Shown here piece after piece: positions 21,943-33,080 of a stretch of 64,000 nucleotides of DNA. The DNA is from Diadema setosum (taxonomy: Eukaryota > Echinodermata > Echinoidea > Diadematoida > Diadematidae): NCBI RefSeq assembly GCF_964275005.1, contig NC_092689.1, positions 3,760,501 through 3,824,500 on the forward strand, in the 5' to 3' direction. The number at the start of each line of letters is the position of its first letter. Position 1 is the first letter of the stretch. A program made the position numbers and the translations under genes. The notes beneath the pieces were generated by a model. It made no database searches. It had not been told where the DNA came from and saw only the letters and a program-made list of their open reading frames with translations.

Positions 21943-24693
21943 CTAAATAGCAAAGAGAGAAAAAAAAAGGTGAACTCTGGGAACTCACATGAAATGAAAT
22001 GCATAATATATCTTGATTAATTACCTCGGTATCCAGTACGTATATGTACGAGTGAATATGAGCAATGCATACTTTGCGGTGGTAACAAAAAAAGAATAAA
22101 CAAATCGATGAGGTGACTTATTGAAAAGCAGAGCTTGAAAAGCGTAGAGCACTAAAAAATGTCAAAACAATATCTAATAATGTTATATCTACAGTGATCT
22201 ATTTACAGTTATCACTGGTTAGAGCATCTTACGACAAATAGATACTACAGGTAATTTAAGAAACCCAGATCATACATGATATCTATTTTAGATTATTTTA
22301 ACGTATCATGGAGGACACACAAACTTAAAATGAAATAATGTTGCGGCACAGACACTATTCATTGAGCCATACGTGCAGAAATAATATAGTGACAAAAACT
22401 AACAGTACATGCAAGCACACACCCATTTTGATAAAACACACGTAGGGCAAATTGAAGAGTCTGGGAACATGTCATGAGATACCATGACATCATTGACGAG
22501 AAGCTGACCTTTCGGGTTTAAAGGGCAAGTCCACCTTCATATACATAAGGATTGAGAGAATGCAGCAATATTAGTAGAACAAATCAGTGAAAGTATGAGG
22601 AAAATCGAACAATCCGTTCAAAAGTTATGAATTTTTCAAGTATTTGCGCAGTCACTGCTGGATGAGAAGACTACTGCAGATGACTACTGTCACATGCGTA
22701 CAACGATATAAGAAAAATAAAGAAAGAATTTCACAAAACTTTACTTTTTGAATAAAGTGCGTATTTCTTCGACTTGCTACTGACGTATGTTAAGGTTAAT
22801 ATTATTCCCCAAGCCTTCTGAAAGAGAGAAGTCGAGTGTTCTTTTGTTACGCAAGAATACGTTGAATTTTGTTTATTCTTTCTTTATATCGTTGTACTCA
22901 CGTGACATCACAAGCTATAGTAGTCTTTTCATCCAGCCGTGACTGAGCAGAAACTTAAAAAATTCATAATTTTGAACGGATTGTCCAATTTTCCTCAAAC
23001 TCTCACTGATGTGTTCTACTAATATTGCTGCATTCACTCAACCCACATGTCTATGAAGGTGAACTTGTCCTTTAACGGGCGTAGTATTTACATTGCATTA
23101 TGCCAACATTCTATATGCCCTGATATTTACCTAAAGTCAACCTCTTCCCTTAAAGCAGCGTGGGAAAATTCATGTTCAAATCATTTACGTGTTAAAGTGC
23201 ATGCAGCAAAACTTTAATCGACTGCTACGTTTGAAGCAGCACAAAGCTGGCACAAAACATTTCAATGGGAAATTGCCCATTTTGTATAATGTATTATTAT
23301 GTTTCTTGTTTCCTTTTTGAGACTCTGAGGCTGCCATCACTATCAAGCACGTGCTTAAAGACGGCAGGCTCCTGCATATATTTTTCCTTCCTCTTTATTT
23401 GGAAACAAGTGTATCATCGATTCCTTTGATCTCATTGTTGTTATCTTTAAACTTTAAAGATTGTGATTATGATATTATGAATGTAATATTGCTCTTTTCC
23501 TTATTCTGTTGCCAGATACACCTGTTGTGATTTTCATAATGTATGAGTTCCTTGAAAAAATGCAGAAATAAATCGAACTGAAACTGAAACTGAATGGCTT
23601 ATGGAATCATTACGTCTGAAGTTGCATCAATAAAGGGCCAAATAATAGTGAATAAATATTTTTAAAAATCACTCCTTGGAGATAACCTAACAAAAGAATC
23701 AGGTCATAACAATAGCCTTATATAGAAAAGGTTAAAACATCTGAATACAGTCGAAGCTATAAGGAAGAAATTCGGTATAAAGAAAAACAAATATCCAATA
23801 TTCTGTACATTACATTTCTTGGTTTTGCACCTTTCGAGTCTTGTAATGAAATAAACAAAAAATCTAATTAAAATCTCTATCAAAACTGAAAGGAGAGGAT
23901 CGACGTGTTAGTTATTTGATCATCGCCCTCCACTGACCTTTTTGTTTCGTTCATTTTTTTTAACTGAACTTAAATGGAATTTTCCGTGTCTGATTTTGTT
24001 CAAATTATGAACTGATTCATTCGAATACTGAGGACTTTACCTCACAATGTTTCAGTTTCAGTAGCTATTACAAACCCCGTAACATAATGTAATCATAAAG
24101 ATGTGTTTTTTGTTCAAGGAAATGATTTTATTTATCTACATAAACCCTTATTACTTTGTAGTGTTGTGGTGTACCTGTTATATCATTACGGGACATTTAA
24201 AAAAATCTATTGCACTGGGTACCCTATTGTTGCCTTATAGTCTTCATCAACTACCTGTCAACTGGAGTATTATAAGAATGCTTTGAACAACTTGTAACAT
24301 TTGGGTGCTTCTGGCTGCAACAAAGCCAGTGCCAAAGTGGTTAGGAATACTCTCGAATTCACGCACAAATCAGCAAGGGCATCAAACGAACATTGAGTAT
24401 GATACTTACTGCAGTCTTTCGATGTCAAAATCACAAGAGAGAATTTTACCAAGTCTCTCCGCAGCCATCTGAAAGGGTTCTTCGTAGCCAGCGGAACTGA
24501 TCGGCACATCAGTAGTTCCAGCTTTCCCCATTTCTTCCCGGGCGAAATTGCAGTAGCCGTAGGGCTCGAACCAAACTTCGCAGTCGGGAATACCGCCCAT
24601 ACATTTAGCAAAGGCCGTCGAGACCATTCGCGGCGTCGTCCACAGGATGGCTTTGCCCGTCCCTTCGACGACGTTTGGCTGTTGGTTTTCCAT
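21282..24693 (-). CDS. Sulfotransferase-like P-loop protein, paralogue B (two exons)
   Basis: The predicted protein is 314 aa from exons 24,693-24,410 and 21,942-21,282. The donor (GTAAGT) and acceptor (TTTAG) leave a phase-2 split codon CA|G (Gln95). Domain clues: a 5'-phosphosulfate-loop-like TTPRMVSTAF (residues about 19-28), CEVWFEPYGYC (38-48), KYVFVKD (about 109-115), and a 3'-phosphate-site-like Arg140-x7-Ser148 in LIRNPFLVYNSLRK. Next come HHYNLWKYVKENIDPS and a C-terminal EEAMPLYEEM. This layout fits the cytosolic PAPS-dependent sulfotransferase fold, in a branch that databases often leave uncharacterised. Substrate cannot be told from sequence. There is no signal peptide or membrane span, so it is probably cytosolic. 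It is the middle of three tandem copies. A TTAA MITE begins immediately after the stop. The intron carries another MITE and a LINE tail. Confidence 0.85.
22522..23071. mobile_element. TTAA-type MITE in intron of copy B
   Basis: The left end is TTAA|AGGGCAAGTCCACCTTCATA. The right end is its near-complement ending CCT|TTAA. The inverted arms extend about 200 bp (AATATTAGTAGAACA, CAATCCGTTCAAAA, AACGATATAA). TTAA on both sides fits a piggyBac-like target preference. It has no coding capacity. Confidence 0.75.
23300..23598 (+). repeat. LINE 3' UTR with (ACTGAA)n tail
   Basis: It contains GAGGCTGCCATCAC and CGTGCTTAAAGACGGCAGGC, later ATGCAGAAATAAATCGAACTG, and ends in three ACTGAA-type units. 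AATAAA plus a short-repeat tail is typical of CR1-like 3' ends. No coding part is left. It lies in the intron of copy B. Confidence 0.55.
24410..24693 (-). CDS. Exon 1 of paralogue B
   Basis: It is 284 nt, starts at ATG in GGTCATGG context and ends at donor GTAAGT. It encodes residues 1-94 plus two bases. It contains the P-loop-like TTPRMVSTAF and the EPYG motif. A continuous minus frame that starts upstream at 24,767 is a different frame and is not coding. Confidence 0.85.
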
Positions 24694-24769
24694 GACCAGG
24701 CTTCAAAGCCACCGTCAAAGATACAAATGCTAGGAATCTCTTTGACTGTGAGAAAGAAACGGTACAATT

Positions 24770-25008
24770 AAAAAAAAAAAACCAATGTGCGTGAGACAGC
24801 GGTAGACGGTGATTCCGGTTTTAGTTCAGGACCCCATACGTACACCTCCAAGCGTTTATCTCAACAGTGTGATAATGATAAAAGCACTGGTAATAACATG
24901 TGGAGCACACAGGTTTGTCGATAAATGGGGGGGGGGGGGGTGTGCTGTCACTGTTTCACCGTCACTGCTATGACTAATTGCTATATTTGGGTATTACATA
25001 GTATACTT
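24770..25008. other. Upstream region of copy B
   Basis: It contains a poly-A run at 24,768-24,780 and a G13 run near 24,928. No clear core promoter element is recognised. Confidence 0.3.
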
Positions 25009-25013
25009 TTGTA

Positions 25014-25544
25014 CACTGCAAAAGCATCAGTTTTAGATTTAACACAACGGGTTTTAAATCTATCACCGATCAAGTGTCAATAGAGGACCACACCCACAGG
25101 TGTAGAAAGTATGTTGTGATGGTGTTGGAAAGTGTTCACCTGGCACTACGTGTTAATTTGACACTGCAGCTGGTGATTTTTTGACACTGCGCTGGTGTTA
25201 ATTCAACAATGACACCGCATGGTGTTGGTTTGATATTGCTGGTGTTAATGTCAATGGCAAAACACCCGCCCAGCTTCAATAGCAGACCACACCAACTGGT
25301 GTTTCTGTGGTGTAAATGTGTTCACACCTTTTTTTAAAAACAAAATCAAGTACTTTATCGGAAAATTCTTGATCGTCTTGTTGAAGTTCAAAATCAACAA
25401 GAAAAACAGTAACTAAGAAACTATTCAACAAAAATTGTATATTTTGAAATGACACCCGGAGATGTTGATCTAACACCACAAATGAGCACCGAAAATTTGA
25501 CACCAGCTCGGTGTTTCGTATTTAACACCGGACTTTTTGCAGTG
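25014..25544. mobile_element. TA-flanked element of iterated ACACC/GGTGTT modules (family F4)
   Basis: Terminal inverted repeats CACTGCAAAA...TTTTGCAGTG are flanked by TA on both sides, suggesting a TA target as in Tc1/mariner-type elements. The interior is dense with GGTGTTAATTTGACAC-like words and their complements (AACACC, TGACACC), so the DNA can form many short hairpins. No transposase frame is seen. Confidence 0.65.
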
Positions 25545-25594
25545 TACTAATTAGATAGATATTATTTGGGCATTACACACGCATTATCGATTAT

Positions 25595-25597
25595 GTA

Positions 25598-25635
<38 letters not shown>
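25595..25635. repeat. (TA)n microsatellite
   Basis: Alternating TA tract with one GTATA interruption at its left edge. Confidence 0.9.
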
Positions 25636-25638
<3 letters not shown>

Positions 25639-26148
25639 TAATATACAACTGTGACAATAAAGACAATAGATGTCGCATGATTTGTCTGTTCATACAAACA
25701 CTGAATATAATGGATTGAGTATGATTCAGCATGAGCTAACGTCTTCAGGGTGTATTTTGGCAACATACTACTTTGGCAATTACAAGACATAACACAATGA
25801 GGATAATCGTAGTTACGGTAAATGAAAGTAAATATAAAGGGCATATATGAAATTACAGACATGTCGTATTCAATTCAATTCGATTCAATTCTAATCGTCC
25901 AATAGAAAACATTATAGGAAATTCAATGCGGGATTTCTAGATTATGTAAATGATGGTGCTTAAAATGTCGAGAACACGAAAAAGCACATGATAAATAAAT
26001 AACTGAACATACATATAACGAAAAATGGTAAACAGAAATAGATAAAGATAGAAGACTATAGTTTACCTGCTTGGCAGACGTGTGTGCTGCTTGGGATGTG
26101 TTGAGGCTACTATGTGGAGGAATGACGAGGAATCATGTGATATACCAG

Positions 26149-26741
26149 CAGTGGCGGATCGGCGGGGGGGGGGGGGGGGGGGGCGCCCGACTGGCGTTTG
26201 CGCCCCTTTTTTCTTTGTCAGCCGATGAAACCCGGAAATGGCACGAGAAACAAAAAAAAATTGCACGTGTAAGCCGATGAAACCCGGAAGTGGCTTTTTG
26301 GTTTTGATTGTTTGTTTGTTTGGTTGTTTGTTTGTTTGTTTGTTTTTGCTTGTCTGCTGATAAGCTGAGCAGTATAAGCCATGATGTTATGCCTTTCCAG
26401 AGGACGTCAACAAATTCAAGCTTCAGCGTAAGATGACGGTCTTCTGCATTTTGTTTGTATTAATTCGATTGAAATATCAATGATTTTCCATGATTTTGTT
26501 TTTGTATGATTATAACTCACCTTTACAATATTTCATTATTGGCACATTATATATGATTATATTTATATTAATTTTGTGTTGGATATAGGCCTAATATGAT
26601 TCGTATTATAAAAATTGTTTGTTTCGTTGTATATACTTTGTGAAAAATGCAAAAATTAAATCAAATCAAATCAAACCCGGATGTGGCACCATTTTTTTTT
26701 TCTCCACCCCCACCTTTCTGGAATTCCTGGATCCGCCCGTG
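26149..26741. mobile_element. CA(G/C)(T/G)GGCGGATC-ended element with nested LINE tail
   Basis: The left end CAGTGGCGGATC and the right end (reverse complement CACGGGCGGATCC) form short terminal inverted repeats. TACCA-like flanks lie on both sides. The words GATGAAACCCGGAA are duplicated at 26,222 and 26,277. Between about 26,296 and 26,680 lies a LINE 3' tail ending AAATCAAATCAAATC, apparently inserted later. A G20 run sits at 26,163-26,183. Confidence 0.5.
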
Positions 26742-26744
26742 TAC

Positions 26745-28755
26745 CATGTATAGGGTGAGAAAGATGGTGTGTGTGCGGTGGTGGGTGTCTGGCAGGGTTT
26801 GGGTTTGATGGTGGCTTTAAATAGGTGAGTATGTCAGTAGAGGATTGTTTGGAGAGTATAAACTAATGGACATTCTGGTGGTTATTATCATGCAGTCTTT
26901 GACATTATATTCATGTTTATTTACATCAACTTGTTATCCTTCATTGTTCATCGTGTTATGTCTAATAATTGCCAAATATGTTGCCAAATCATGTCCTCAA
27001 GTAGTTAGCTCATGCTGAAATCAAATCAATTTAGATTTAGTATGTTAATTTCTCTCTATGGTTTGTTATGGTCAAGACTTGTCCATGTTTGTAAAAGCAG
27101 ACAGTAATGCTAAGGAAGACCAAAAGTCGAAGGCTGCTTCCCTTTACCCACCTGTCGTTGTGCGACATCTGTTATCTTCATTGCCACAATAATCATCAAC
27201 CTTCCCAAGATGACAAAAGCGTTTAGCAAAAATATAAGCGTCGTACCACTATAGTATTATGATTCCTTATTCATATGGCGCGAAAATATATCACATTATA
27301 AACGCCCATCAGACCGCTGAGCGCTTTCTTTTATGCCGTCAAACGGTGTATATATACGAGGTGTGTAAGACCCGTGGCGACGGGGGTGGGGTGGGGTGGG
27401 GTGGGAGGGGAGGGCAGATATTGTGTCGAGCGACCTGGACCTAACAGAGATAGAAAGGCCACGTTTCGGGAAGATCGGTAACCCCTGTATAACCCGATTC
27501 GAATCTACACATGCTCTGGGGTATTTTGGAACAGAAGAAACTTCATTATGAAAAACCACTCCTACCTAATAATCAAACCTCTGCAAATTGTTACAAACGT
27601 TAAGATACTGGGCACTTACTAAAAGTCTTAAGCCATAAAGCAAACTTAACGGATACGGACCATATGGCTTGCAAAAAAAAAAAACACCAACAAAAAACAA
27701 CTACTTAATCATTAAATCAAATCAATGAAGATGAGATTGAATTGTATTTCCATTGATGTCATGCCAAATATTTGTTTTAATATGAATCATAAATGCGCGA
27801 AATATTGCAACAGCTCTACGCATTAGACTTTTATATATGACATTTTGACGATCTTTTGTCATTGCATAAAAACAGTTTGATACTATAGTTTCTGAGATAC
27901 AGATTATAGGTATGAGCTTTAGATGCCCCTCAAATAATGGGGATGTGCTATACTTCATCACAATTCATGCCGAACACATCAGACTTCATGCAAACATTTG
28001 CTAACAGATTGTCCTAGAAATTCATTTGCTTTTCACTTGATATCGTTGGGTCAGTACACCGCGATCCCTTGTTTATCAGTCAACTTTTGCTCGGCCAACA
28101 AACCTCTATCCGTTCCCCGGAATCTGGCAACACCAACGTTTTTACGGGACCTGGGGCTAGGCATGTTCTGTTGAATGGTGTAGATCCCACAGTTCCTGTA
28201 GAGATTTGGAAGTGATTTACGTAATATGTCCACCTCACTGATTCATACGCACGTGTCATTGTGCACCGTGACTTTTATACTACATGGGCATGTTGCAAAC
28301 TTTGGTGGCACAGATTCTTCTTGCCACGGGGATCTTGAAGATCGACCTTGATAAATGATTCCTATGGATCACGTATCTCCAAAGAACAAGTCTCCTATGA
28401 ACATACTCTCTAAGGAAACCAAAAAGTCAAAAAGTGGCACGATAAGTCCCTAAAAATTAAATGGTTGATAGTTTTCGCGTTCATCACAAACTGCTCAATA
28501 TGGCTTACTTCTGATGTCGCAAACCACATACGTTTGGCGGTGCGGTCCGAACTACTTGTAAAGTGTCGAGAATCCTAGTGTTTAATCCCACAGATTACCT
28601 TTTGAATAGATCTGTGAAAGCATTATATGAATATCATATGTGATAAGATTAAAACACAAACAATGGCATTTAGTCATGAAAAAAAAAGTCTTATTGGCAA
28701 ATACCAATAAAAAAGGGTAAGATTACTAAAAATGAAGCAAAGAATCCTTGATTGC
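26745..28755. other. Spacer between paralogues B and C
   Basis: No gene can be supported. A strong G-run cluster lies at 27,382-27,414. A 60-codon minus frame at 28,051-28,233 has protein-like composition but no homology that I recognise. Confidence 0.4.
27382..27414 (+). other. G-quadruplex-capable G-run cluster
   Basis: Six runs of three to five G occur in 33 bp, separated by single T or A bases. Such short loops favour stable G4 folding on the plus strand. Confidence 0.7.
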
Positions 28756-29410
28756 CTAGGAAGCGGAAACCTTGATTCTGGAGAGAAACATCTCCTCGTA
28801 ATACGGCATTGCCTCGTCTGCCAGGTCAATGACATCGGGAGGGAGATCATCCCTTGGTGGAACAGGTGGAGCTGCCAAGAACCCGGTGCTCTCCACGGCA
28901 GCGGCCTTGAAGATCTTACTACGATACCGGTTAGGTGACGGCCACTTCCATGTCTTGAGCACCTCTTCAGAAGCCTCCCACTCCAACATGGACTCGGAGT
29001 AGGGGAAACCCATGGCCTGGCAGTACTTGGACATCACCTCACCGGGATGGTTGAGTAGGTCGGAGGCATCGATCACCATCACGGACGGGTCGATCTTCTC
29101 CTTCACGTACTTCCACAGGTTGTAGTGATGCTGGAACATATTCTCCAAGTAATACACAGCTACGAACTGACGCAAGTCGAAGGTTTTCTCCTGTGCGTCC
29201 GTTGGCAATATGTTGCTTGCTTTCAGCTGCCTGAATCCAGCTTTGCGCAAGGAGTTGTACACCTGGAGGGGGTGTCTGAGAAGAAAGCAATGTCTGTATC
29301 CCAAAGGGAAATATTTCTTCTTGTCATCTGTATTCATCCCGCAGCTTTCGTCCTTCACAAAGACGTACTTGCTTTTGGATTCCTCTAATCTCTTCTGTAC
29401 ACTGGAATAC
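28756..29410 (-). CDS. Exon 2 of paralogue C
   Basis: It starts after acceptor TTACAG at 29,411 and ends at TAG (28,756). It carries the Arg-x7-Ser motif and the block of about 160 bp shared almost identically with copies A and B (about 28,972-29,134). Confidence 0.87.
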
Positions 29411-31895
29411 CTGTAATGACACACAATATATATATATATATTTTATATATATATATTTTTTTTTTTTTTGGGGGGGGGGGAGGGGGAGGGGAGGTGGGAG
29501 TTAATCAACGGAAGTGTACTTTCAAATGAAGATTACTCAGCTAGTACGGCTTGATTGCTGCAAACGTTCATGTTCACTTTCGTGAGGCATTGGTAAATTC
29601 TAGTCAATTCAAAAGTAAATTTATTGAATTTATAGCCATAAGAATAGTGCTAAGAAAAGGAGACAAACATGAAGTGTACAATTTAAGTACAGAACAAGCT
29701 ATTCAATATACCATCCTTTCGAAAGATTTGAAGGAAATTATATCAATATACAACAATGGAAATGATTTAGAAGGCCAGAGAATAATATTATACAATATTC
29801 TGTGGAGGCAGTCCTCAGTAAGAACCATGATTACTTGTTCAATGCAGTACAATGCTCTCAGATACAATGCGAACTAATTTTGCACGTCAAATTGCGAGAT
29901 TTGTTGGTAGCAATAAATAGTGCCATAGAGTATTTGAGTACCGTCAATATGGCTTTACGTTGGCTTGAGGTTTGAAGGATATGCAACTGTTTTGAGGGTT
30001 TTGAATACGCACCACGTGGAACGTATTGGTAAAATTTCGTTTTTCATAACATGTAGTATTTTCAGGAATGACATGCGTTTTTCAATGCAAATTTAAGGTG
30101 TTAATGGTCCTTTTTGCTGGTACCGTTACCTAATATAGATACTTCATAGATATTTCGTTCCACATTAAAGTTAGATGAACATTCCAGGGTAAATGCTGTT
30201 AGAAACTAACAACCAGAATTGCCTGGACGATTTGATTCATTTCATAAACTGCAGAATTCAACACATGTGGAAGTTTAGTTAACAGTCTGCCAAGCTATGA
30301 TTCTGTCTAAGTGAGCAAGTAAACCTCACAATGTATTAACACAAACTATCTATATTATAATAGTAAAGAATGTTGATGTCCCTATCAGACAAGACACATT
30401 TAAGAGCAATGCTAAAATGTAAAAAAGAAAAAAATGACATTAATCAGTCATTATACAAACATGCAATGCCGGCATCACTGTCCTGCAGATACTAGGTGTT
30501 ACAAAAAAGATTTCCCACTTTTGATCCTTAATAGTTCAAAAACTATATATCAGACAACACTGACATTGATATGAGCAGTAGCTGAATTGTGTACAATTTT
30601 GTTGAAGGCAATTTCAAAATGGCAGCATAATTCAGTTTCATTAAATTAAACATTAATGTTTCAGTTAGGTTTCAGATTTTTCTCTATTTTCAAACCTTTG
30701 TACAAAACTTTAACTTTGCACAGATTGGTGTGTATGGGAGTGTGTAGTTGACACACAGACAATGGTCCTGGACAATGACCAAGGTTTGAATACTCCATTA
30801 TTTATTCATGAGAAATTCCACTGTCACAGCTAGACCTCCATGCATTAAAAACGGAAAACGCTAACAATTTTCTCCATTGCATTTGATAATTTTCATTCAG
30901 TACTCCTCAGAGTCAAAGTACCGGGGGCATTTTGGGCTTGGATATACTGTATTTCTCCCTCTGCTACAGTTTGTGTAATTCGATCTATTCATGCTGGTTT
31001 AAGCCTAAAAGGTTTTCAGCTCTTTATAATTATTTAGAATTCGAAGGGAAATGTTTCATAATCGTTAGATTTTCCCGTTACTTCATGAAGGAGATCCTGT
31101 GTACGTCACCCCTGAAATCATTGCAGATTTCCTTTCGTCCCTCTAGCATGATGTTTTTCATATCAATTAAATGCTATCATTCTTATTTTCAGCATTTTAT
31201 TACTTTAAATATCAGTTGCCTAAGAATGATTTGTTGTATTTTTTTATTTTGTACATGTATCTTCAGTTTTTGCTTTATTTTGTTATTAACATTTTGTACT
31301 TTTCCATTTTTTTTCATTTTTTTCTGAAGAGATAAAAGTGTGTGTGTGTGTGTGCGTGTGTGTTTGCGGAACGATGTTGGTGTGGGATGGGGTCTGCAGC
31401 CTAAGCCGCCCCCCCCCCACACACACACACATACACGTTTGGTTTCCCGGCCCCAAATATTCCTTCAACAGTTATCATTTACAAACCTTTGTACTCACAT
31501 TATCATCACAATGAAAGAATGATGCAGAAATAAAGACAAATTGAACTCGTCTAAGATTTGATGACAATGTCAACATGCTCATTGACATTGAGACAAACAC
31601 TTTAAACTTACGTCAGTTGATCGGCCACAAATTCGCAGTTGAAAACTATACCAAGCCTCTCGCTGGCAAGTGAGAATTCTCTTTCGTGTCCATCATAACT
31701 TCGCGGGATGTCGATAATTCCTGCCTTCTTCATTTCCTCTTCTGCGAAATGACAGAAACCGTAGGGCTCGTACCAAATTTCGCAGTCGGGAATGCCGCTC
31801 ATACACCTAGCCAAAGCCGTGGAGATCATTCGGGGTGTCATCCACATGACGGCCCTGCCTGCTCCCTCCCGATCGTTTGGATCTTGTTGCGCCAT
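28756..31895 (-). CDS. Sulfotransferase-like P-loop protein, paralogue C (two exons)
   Basis: The predicted protein is 312 aa from exons 31,895-31,612 and 29,410-28,756. The donor is GTAAGT, the acceptor TTACAG, and the phase-2 split codon is AC|G (Thr95). Motifs match copy B: MTPRMISTALARCM (about 19-32), CEIWYEPYGFCHFAEEEM, SKYVFVKD (about 108-115), and Arg140-x7-Ser148 in LLRHPLQVYNSLRK. Next come HHYNLWKYVKEKIDPS and EEAMPYYEEM near the end. All residues expected for PAPS binding in the sulfotransferase fold are in place, so this is likely an active cytosolic enzyme with unknown substrate. The start at 31,895 has a good GCCATGG context. The frame runs open upstream to 31,964 without an ATG. 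It is the most upstream copy of the array. Related uncharacterised proteins in databases are sometimes named branched-chain-aminotransferase-like, a name that this sequence does not support. Confidence 0.87.
29425..29505. repeat. (TA)n, T-run and G-run low-complexity block
   Basis: Two TATATA tracts are followed by T16 and a G-rich stretch, just upstream of exon 2 in the intron of copy C. Confidence 0.85.
29506..31611. other. Remaining intron of copy C
   Basis: AT-rich DNA with a 108-codon plus frame (29,551-29,877) of no recognisable family and atypical composition. Opposed GT and CA tracts lie at 31,337-31,440. No other feature is seen. Confidence 0.4.
31337..31435. repeat. Paired (GT)n and (CA)n tracts
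   Basis: A GT tract at 31,337-31,363 and a CA tract at 31,420-31,433, with a C9 run between, can fold together as an imperfect hairpin. Confidence 0.8.
31612..31895 (-). CDS. Exon 1 of paralogue C
   Basis: It is 284 nt, identical in length to exon 1 of copy B, and ends two bases into codon 95 at donor GTAAGT. It encodes the P-loop-like segment and the EPYGFCHF motif. Confidence 0.87.
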
Positions 31896-31979
31896 GGCTT
31901 TCGGGTTCACTCGAGCAACTGCCGGCTGATCAGGCCAAAGTAGTGCCGTTATGTTTTTACACACTCTTAACTGGATAGA

Positions 31980-32785
31980 GAAACATAGGGTCTACTTTTA
32001 ACGAGCTTGATCCGGCGCCCCGAGGTTTAATAGGTATAGGCTACTCAGCGAGGTTCATAACAACTGGCATAGATCGCAGTGGGATAAGGGATAAGACTGC
32101 TCGGTTTGAAGGTTATCTACATTGTCATGCGGATCGCCTTTTGACTTTGTTAGAATGTCTTTGTTTGTTTATTCTTTCTTTCTGTAATCTATAATTTCTT
32201 TTCTGTATATTTTGGAATCGTATCATCATTCAGATCATTTTAAAACAAAAACTCAAATCAATGCTGTTTAATGATTATAGTTTTGTCTGGTTAGAATCTT
32301 TTTGCGTTATCCTCTTTCAATGCATGGCGGACCAATTTGAAGTGTACGCTTGCTTTGCCTCTGGTTTCAGCGTTCACGCTCCTATAAAAATCATTACACT
32401 AGTACTCATACAAACATGTACTTTGAATTCGTTATGAACTTGATTGTAGACACATTATGCTCGTATAATTGTGTATTTATATACTGGTTTTTTTTCACTC
32501 AGTTCTTTTTTTTTCCCTTTTCTTTCTCTTTCCTTTTACCTCTTTTGCTCTTTATTCCTTCCTATTTAAGCTTTTATGTATAGTTTTGTCATTAGTACTT
32601 TGTGCCCTATCTCCACTGCAAAACGAATTCACGTTGGCATTTTGTTTTCCTTGAACCCGCGGTTACAAGCTTTGCTTTTGCGGTTCTTTCAGATTTGACA
32701 TGTTAATGAGAATTGTTTTTTATGTACATATGCTGACACACTTTCTAGTCAAGATCCACTTTATATCCATGGTTTGTATCTTGCT
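31980..32785. other. Upstream flank of paralogue C, no gene seen
   Basis: A pyrimidine-rich stretch at 32,500-32,580 gives long plus-strand frames rich in Phe and Leu that I do not regard as genes. Confidence 0.35.

Positions 32786-32787
<2 letters not shown>

Positions 32788-32872
<85 letters not shown>
32788..32872. repeat. (TA)n followed by (TTA)n microsatellite
   Basis: About 32 bp of TA is followed by about 50 bp of TTA. In reverse, the TTA tract is the short-repeat tail of the adjacent minus-strand LINE end. Confidence 0.9.
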
Positions 32873-32875
<3 letters not shown>

Positions 32876-33080
32876 GTATCTTTATTCAACAAATCATTGA
32901 TCGCAGCCTGAGGCTGAATTACAAATGATTTTACAAAAGTGAGAATATACATACACAGTATTACATAAAAATACAAATGTAAAATTACAAAATCAAGCTG
33001 ACACGCAGGCTCACACAAAACAAGAACAATTCGAACAAGAAAGAAACTCTCAGACACTGCATACACAAGAAATAATGAAA
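32873..33080 (-). repeat. LINE 3' end, minus strand
   Basis: In reverse it has CAGCCTCAGGCTGCGATCAA (a short stem), TTGTTGAATAAAGATACC (AATAAA) and a (TAA)n tail at its left edge. This is the usual CR1-like 3' UTR layout. Coding sequence is absent. Confidence 0.6.

Noticed and set aside
24270-24767. 165-codon minus frame overlapping exon 1 of copy B
   Set aside because: It is in a different frame from the conserved exon and contains no family motif; a shadow frame.
28051-28233. 60-codon minus frame with protein-like composition
   Set aside because: A possible splice acceptor lies inside it, but there is no homology that I can name and no matching neighbour exon was found.
29551-29877. 108-codon plus-strand frame in the intron of copy C
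   Set aside because: AT-rich, no known family, antisense inside an intron, no splice or 3' signals. Likely chance.
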